A stretch of 43,918 nucleotides of DNA from Candidatus Aminicenantota bacterium (GTDB lineage Bacteria > Acidobacteriota > Aminicenantia > Aminicenantales > Aminicenantaceae): positions 1-43,918 of the forward strand of contig JAFGMO010000058.1 in the NCBI GenBank assembly GCA_016927475.1. The letters are read 5' to 3'. Positions 39,895 to 43,918 of this stretch are shown piece after piece (the first letter of the stretch is position 1; each line of letters opens with the position of its first letter). The notes beneath the pieces were generated by a model that saw only the letters and a program-made list of their open reading frames with translations, ran no database searches and had not been told where the DNA came from. Both the position numbers and the translations under genes were made by a program.

Positions 39895-42261
39895 ATGATA
39901 AAAAGTTATATCAAAACCGCTCTAAGACATCTTCGTAAACAAAAAGGCTATTCGTTTATCAATATTTTCGGTCTGGCCATTGGGATTGCCTGCTGCATTC
40001 TTATCCTTCTATGGGTACGTGACGAGCTCAGTTATGATGGTTTTCATGCAAAGGCAGACAGGCTCTTTCGGCTCGTCGAAGAGCAGCCCTATGCCGGCGG
40101 TACGATCTTTAAAGTGGCCGTCACACCCGGCCCGCTGGGCCCAGCCCTTATCGAGGAGATACCGGAAGTCATCAATGCCTGCCGATATACGACGGCGCCG
40201 CGTTTTTTAGTCGGATATAAGGAACGCCGCTTTTATGAAAGCGGAATGGGGATGGCCGATCCTTCCTTCTGGAAAATGTTCGGTTTCAAACTGATTAAAG
40301 GAGACCCGGACACGGTTTTCAAACAGATTAATGCCCTTGTGATCAGCGAAAACTTTGCCGTAAAATATTTCGGCGATGAGGATCCCTTAGATAAAGCGCT
40401 TCGCATGGAGAACATGTACGATCTCGTCGTAAAAGGGGTCATGGAAGACGTTCCTTCCAACTCCCACCTTCAATTCGATTGTGTCATGCCCTTTGAGCTG
40501 CTTAAAATGGGCGGACAGCGGCTCGACCAGTGGGGAAACAACAGCTACTACACCTATGCAGAGCTGGCCGAAAACGCGAACACGGATGACGTCGATCAAA
40601 AAATACGGGGATTCATCACGAAACACCACCCCCGGTCGGATACGACCCTTCACCTTCAGTCCATAAAGCGGATTCATCTCCACTCGGATTATGTAGCCGA
40701 TGTGCCCGGGCTCGGGGATATCCGCTATATCTTTATCTTTTCTCTAACGGCTTTTCTCGTTCTGCTCATCGCCTGCATCAACTTCATGAACCTGGCCACG
40801 GCCCGGGCCGGGAATCGCGCCCGGGAAGTGGGAATGAGAAAAGTCACCGGCGCTTCCAGGGTTCACATCATGCGGCAGTTTTTGGGTGAATCCGTACTTT
40901 ACGCGTTGTTTGCTTTCATTCTGGCGTTGGGTATCGTGTCGCTTCTTCTTCCCGCTTTCGGCAACCTGGCGGGCAAAACCTTGAGTTTGGGATTAAGCCA
41001 GGGCATCGGTTTATATCTGGCTTTGATCGGTATCGCGCTTCTGACCGGTCTGGGTGCCGGGATCTACCCCGCCCTGTATCTATCGGGATTTAAGCCGGTT
41101 GATGTGCTGCGAGGCTCCAGCTTTTCGGGACCGAAGGGGAAAAATTTCCGCCGGATTCTGGTCGTTTTTCAGTTTTCCCTTTCCATCGGGCTCATCATTA
41201 TCAGCATCATCATTCAGGGACAGATCAACTTCATTCACCACAAAGATATAGGATTTGACCGGGAAAATGTGATTTATGAGCGATTCGGTATGCGTACTTT
41301 CAGAGTATATGAATCCTTTAAGAACGAAGCACTGAGGGATCCTAATGTTGTGGGAGTGACTTCCGCCAATTCGCTACCGATCTACATCCTAAATTCTACA
41401 TCATCCGTTTCATGGCCGGGCAAGGATCCCAACGAGGAGGTCCTTTTCCATAATGCGACGGTAACCCATGATTATTTCGAAACATTGGGCATGGAGATGG
41501 CGGAAGGCAGAGCATTTTCCCGGGAACATGCTTCCGATGCGAAGGAGGCTTACATTATCAACCAGGCGGCAGCCCGCGTGATGGGAGAAGAATCCCCGGT
41601 GGGAAAACCATTCACCTTATGGGGAGATGCGGGAACGGTCATCGGGGTGGTCAAGAATTTTCATTTTAAGTCTATGAATACATCCGTCGAACCGTTGGTG
41701 ATTCGCCTTCGGGACGCCGAACCTTACACCTACCTCATGGTTCGCATAAAAGGAACGAATATACCTGATACGCTGGATCGTTTGACAAAAACATGGAATA
41801 CGGTCTCTCCGGCTTTTCCCTTTGATTACACTTTTTTGGATGAGGAGTTTGACCGCATGTACAGACCGGAACAGCGCATAGGGACCATTTTCGGTGCTTT
41901 TACGGTGCTGGCCATCATCATCGCCAGCTTGGGACTTTTAGGCCTGGCGGCTTTTGTAGCCGAGAGAAGAACCCATGAGATTGGGGTGCGCAAGGTCCTG
42001 GGAGCGACGATGGGAAACATCGTTTATCTTCTTTCCCGGGAGTTCGCCATATTGGTGGCTGTGGCCAATATTGTGGCCTGGCCCGCGGCATACTACATCA
42101 TGCGGAAGTGGCTTCAGAACTATGCTTATCATATCGGGATCAATCCTTTGGTTTTCCTGGGTGCCGGCATTCTGGCATTGTTTGTGGCCCTCTTCACGGT
42201 AAGCTGGCAGGCGCTGCGGGCGGCTTCCGTCGATCCTGTGGATTCACTGCGGTATGAATAA
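39895..42261 (+). CDS. FtsX/MacB-type ABC transporter permease
   Basis: 788 residues. One membrane span near the N-terminus (about 20-41), a MacB-type periplasmic core domain (about 45-270), three spans with the FtsX signature REVGMRKVTGASR (about 280-400), a further span (about 424-448), a second periplasmic core (about 450-660), then three spans with the signature THEIGVRKVLGAT. This duplicated layout is typical of the large permease family in Bacteroidota and Acidobacteriota relatives. The cognate ATPase is not adjacent. AGGAGG sits 8 bases before the ATG. Likely exports or pulls lipoproteins, peptides or other envelope substrates, but the substrate cannot be inferred. Confidence 0.9.
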   Translation: MIKSYIKTALRHLRKQKGYSFINIFGLAIGIACCILILLWVRDELSYDGFHAKADRLFRLVEEQPYAGGTIFKVAVTPGPLGPALIEEIPEVINACRYTTAPRFLVGYKERRFYESGMGMADPSFWKMFGFKLIKGDPDTVFKQINALVISENFAVKYFGDEDPLDKALRMENMYDLVVKGVMEDVPSNSHLQFDCVMPFELLKMGGQRLDQWGNNSYYTYAELAENANTDDVDQKIRGFITKHHPRSDTTLHLQSIKRIHLHSDYVADVPGLGDIRYIFIFSLTAFLVLLIACINFMNLATARAGNRAREVGMRKVTGASRVHIMRQFLGESVLYALFAFILALGIVSLLLPAFGNLAGKTLSLGLSQGIGLYLALIGIALLTGLGAGIYPALYLSGFKPVDVLRGSSFSGPKGKNFRRILVVFQFSLSIGLIIISIIIQGQINFIHHKDIGFDRENVIYERFGMRTFRVYESFKNEALRDPNVVGVTSANSLPIYILNSTSSVSWPGKDPNEEVLFHNATVTHDYFETLGMEMAEGRAFSREHASDAKEAYIINQAAARVMGEESPVGKPFTLWGDAGTVIGVVKNFHFKSMNTSVEPLVIRLRDAEPYTYLMVRIKGTNIPDTLDRLTKTWNTVSPAFPFDYTFLDEEFDRMYRPEQRIGTIFGAFTVLAIIIASLGLLGLAAFVAERRTHEIGVRKVLGATMGNIVYLLSREFAILVAVANIVAWPAAYYIMRKWLQNYAYHIGINPLVFLGAGILALFVALFTVSWQALRAASVDPVDSLRYE

Positions 42262-42285
42262 ATATTATTTCTATAATACTTTTTA

Positions 42286-42314
42286 TTGAGAAAGTTTGCG
42301 CGTTCCCATACACT
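42286..42314 (+). promoter_or_regulatory. Possible promoter for the ketoacyl synthase gene
   Basis: TTGAGA (42286-42291), a 17-base spacer and TACACT (42309-42314), 33 bases before the start at 42348. The -10 match is weak. Confidence 0.35.
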
Positions 42315-42347
42315 ATCATTGTAGTCCATCAAATCTATAGGTGAAAA

Positions 42348-43658
42348 ATGGGAAAAATAATCGAATTAAAAAGAGTCGTCGTAACCGGAATGGGAATGGT
42401 CACATCTTTGGGACTGGATGTTCCGACAACATGGAAGGCTATGTTGGAAGGAAAATCAGGTATTGACCATATCAGTCAGTGGGGTGATTTAGATGAGATT
42501 AAAAATAAATATAAAGCGATAGAGGGATTACCGCTTATAGCTGGCGAAGTTAAAAATTTTGATATTAAAGAAATCCTTATGTCAAGAAAACCGGGCGCCT
42601 CCAAAGACGACATAAAACAAATCAAGTATATGGATCTTTTCACCCAGTTTGCCTTTGCCGCAGCACTGGAAGCTATTGCCGACTCTAAGGCCAATCTCGA
42701 AAAAGGAGAGATCAATCCTGAACGGATCGGCGTGATCATCGGTTCAGGCTTAGGAGGCCCCAGAACATGGGAAATTGAATTCCAGCGGTTCTTGAATGGG
42801 AGAAAAGTATCGCCTTTTCTCATTCCCCGGCTGATACCCAATTTGGCTGCCGGGAATATCAGTATTTCTTTTAAGGCAAAAGGCGCGAATGCCTGTATCG
42901 CGACCGCATGCGCTTCCGGCGCCCATGCCATTGGCGAAGCTTTTCAAAGAATTCAACTCGGAAAGGAAGACGCCATTGCCTGCGGAGGAACGGAGGCATC
43001 GGTCACGCCTCTGACAGTTGCCGGCTTTCACGCCCTCAAAGCTATAGCCTCAGAATACCGGACACCTCAATCGGCATCCCGTCCTTTTGACGCCAATCGC
43101 AACGGCTTCGTTCTGTCCGACGGATCGGGCATTGTCATCTTGGAGGAGCTGGAGCATGCATTAGCCAGGGGGGCAAATATATATGCCGAGGTCATCGGTT
43201 TTGCCATGACCGGAGATGCTTCCCACATCACAGATCCTGATGTCGATGGAGCCATTCGATGTATGAAGCTCGCTTTGGAAGACGCGGAGATTTCACCGGA
43301 AGACATCGATTTGATCAACCCTCACGGTACATCCACACCCAAAGGGGATTTGAACGAAGCCAAAGCCATTAAAGAGGTCTTCGGAGCGGGCAAAGCCAAA
43401 CCCTTGATCACTGGAAACAAATCCCAGCTCGGGCATTCTCTGGGGGGTGTAGGCGGTATTGAAACCGTTTTGAGCGTCTTATCCCTTGTTCATAACAAAA
43501 TTCCGCCGATTTTAAACCTTGAAGAGGTTGATCCGGAATGCGATGGCTTGAATTATGTGCGCGGTCAAGCTAAAGAGGCGCCGGTTGATACCGTGCTTTC
43601 GAATTCCTTCGGCTTTGGGGGAACCAATGCGACCCTCATTTTCCGAAAATACGCATAA
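42348..43658 (+). CDS. fabF: Beta-ketoacyl-ACP synthase II type condensing enzyme
   Basis: 436 residues, a full-length KAS-II type thiolase-fold enzyme. It condenses malonyl-ACP with acyl-ACP in fatty acid elongation. Opening RVVVTGMGMVTSLG; catalytic Cys188 in TACASGAHA; His326 in NPHGTSTPKGD; NKSQLGHSLGG with His363; Gly-rich NSFGFGGTNATL close. Relative to E. coli FabF (413 residues) it has extra residues in the N-terminal third (around EIKNKYKAIEGLPLIAGEV and MSRKPGASKDDIKQIK). AGGTG precedes the ATG. No acyl carrier protein or other fab gene is adjacent in the window, so a role in a specialised lipid or polyketide route cannot be excluded. Confidence 0.9.
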   Translation: MGKIIELKRVVVTGMGMVTSLGLDVPTTWKAMLEGKSGIDHISQWGDLDEIKNKYKAIEGLPLIAGEVKNFDIKEILMSRKPGASKDDIKQIKYMDLFTQFAFAAALEAIADSKANLEKGEINPERIGVIIGSGLGGPRTWEIEFQRFLNGRKVSPFLIPRLIPNLAAGNISISFKAKGANACIATACASGAHAIGEAFQRIQLGKEDAIACGGTEASVTPLTVAGFHALKAIASEYRTPQSASRPFDANRNGFVLSDGSGIVILEELEHALARGANIYAEVIGFAMTGDASHITDPDVDGAIRCMKLALEDAEISPEDIDLINPHGTSTPKGDLNEAKAIKEVFGAGKAKPLITGNKSQLGHSLGGVGGIETVLSVLSLVHNKIPPILNLEEVDPECDGLNYVRGQAKEAPVDTVLSNSFGFGGTNATLIFRKYA

Positions 43659-43918
43659 AATAAGGGGGCGGGCCGCAGAATCTTATTGAATTTATTATAG
43701 TTACAGCTTTTTTTACACATAGACATATTTATAAAGTATTTAAATAAAAGCAATTAACCTGCATTATTCATAAATTTTGCCAACACAAACAAATAATTTC
43801 AATAATATGTGTCATTTAATGATGATTTTCAGTAAAATTGATAGTGAAACATTTTCCATGCACATTTTAAGAAAATATTGGCAAAATTTACCTTTCAGGC
43901 GAGCCGATCTTACCGCAT
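43659..43918. other. AT-rich end of the window
   Basis: 260 bases after the ketoacyl synthase. AATAAG (43659-43664) pairs with CTTATT (43682-43687) around a GC-rich loop containing GCGGGCCGC, a weak terminator candidate without a T run. Nothing else was recognised. Confidence 0.4.

Noticed and set aside
1..43918. CRISPR arrays, tRNA, rRNA, insertion sequences, prophage genes
   Set aside because: No regularly spaced short repeats, no cloverleaf or rRNA sequence, and no transposase, integrase or phage protein was recognised by eye.

Overview
The window looks like a chromosomal segment of a free-living, double-membrane (Gram-negative-type) bacterium of moderate GC. Clues are outer-membrane barrel proteins ending in phenylalanine, many signal peptides, an acidobacterial-style VWFA-related protein, a standalone FtsX/MacB-type permease, and many PEGA, TPR and SUMF1/FGE-like domains. 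This mix resembles Candidatus Aminicenantes or other Acidobacteriota-related lineages. That placement is an inference from gene content; there is no rRNA here to test it.

Layout. 1-5.1 kb: a VWFA-related secreted protein flanked by a 155-bp direct repeat, lgt, a small secreted protein and a secreted alpha/beta hydrolase. 5.2-10.1 kb: one giant gene for a gingipain-family (C25) protease carrying PA14-like, VWA and C-terminal beta-barrel domains. 10.4-16.9 kb: a secreted Ntn-hydrolase-like protein coupled to an outer-membrane protein, an LPG-synthase-like membrane protein, an alpha/beta hydrolase, an NTF2-like protein and a lipoprotein-like protein. 16.9-24.9 kb: a minus-strand operon read FHA, VWA, PP2C phosphatase, PEGA-receptor Ser/Thr kinase, four-PEGA protein, large VWA protein. 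25.0-37.5 kb: five tandem paralogues of about 755 residues (TPR, linker, membrane segment, PEGA, interrupted Ig-like domain, FGE-like domain), plus the 3' remnant of a further copy. 37.7-43.7 kb: a beta-lactamase-fold hydrolase with TPRs, an FtsX/MacB-type permease and a FabF-type ketoacyl synthase.

The most interesting part is 16.9-37.5 kb. The five paralogues end in an FGE/C-type-lectin-like fold whose terminal loop differs strongly between copies. In three copies the variable codons almost all end in C or T, the pattern expected when AAC/AAT codons are hypermutated at A (diversity-generating retroelement style). Each copy has its own near-identical promoter (TTGAC[T/G], 18-nt spacer, usually TGG, then TATnTT). 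Directly downstream lies a membrane-anchored phosphosignalling module that shares the PEGA domain. I propose, as inference, a surface recognition array of diversified receptor-like proteins next to, and possibly feeding, a kinase/phosphatase/FHA relay. No reverse transcriptase, template repeat or type VI secretion genes are in the window.

Intergenic DNA also carries a dispersed palindromic element with compensatory stem changes. No tRNA, rRNA, CRISPR or transposase was recognised.
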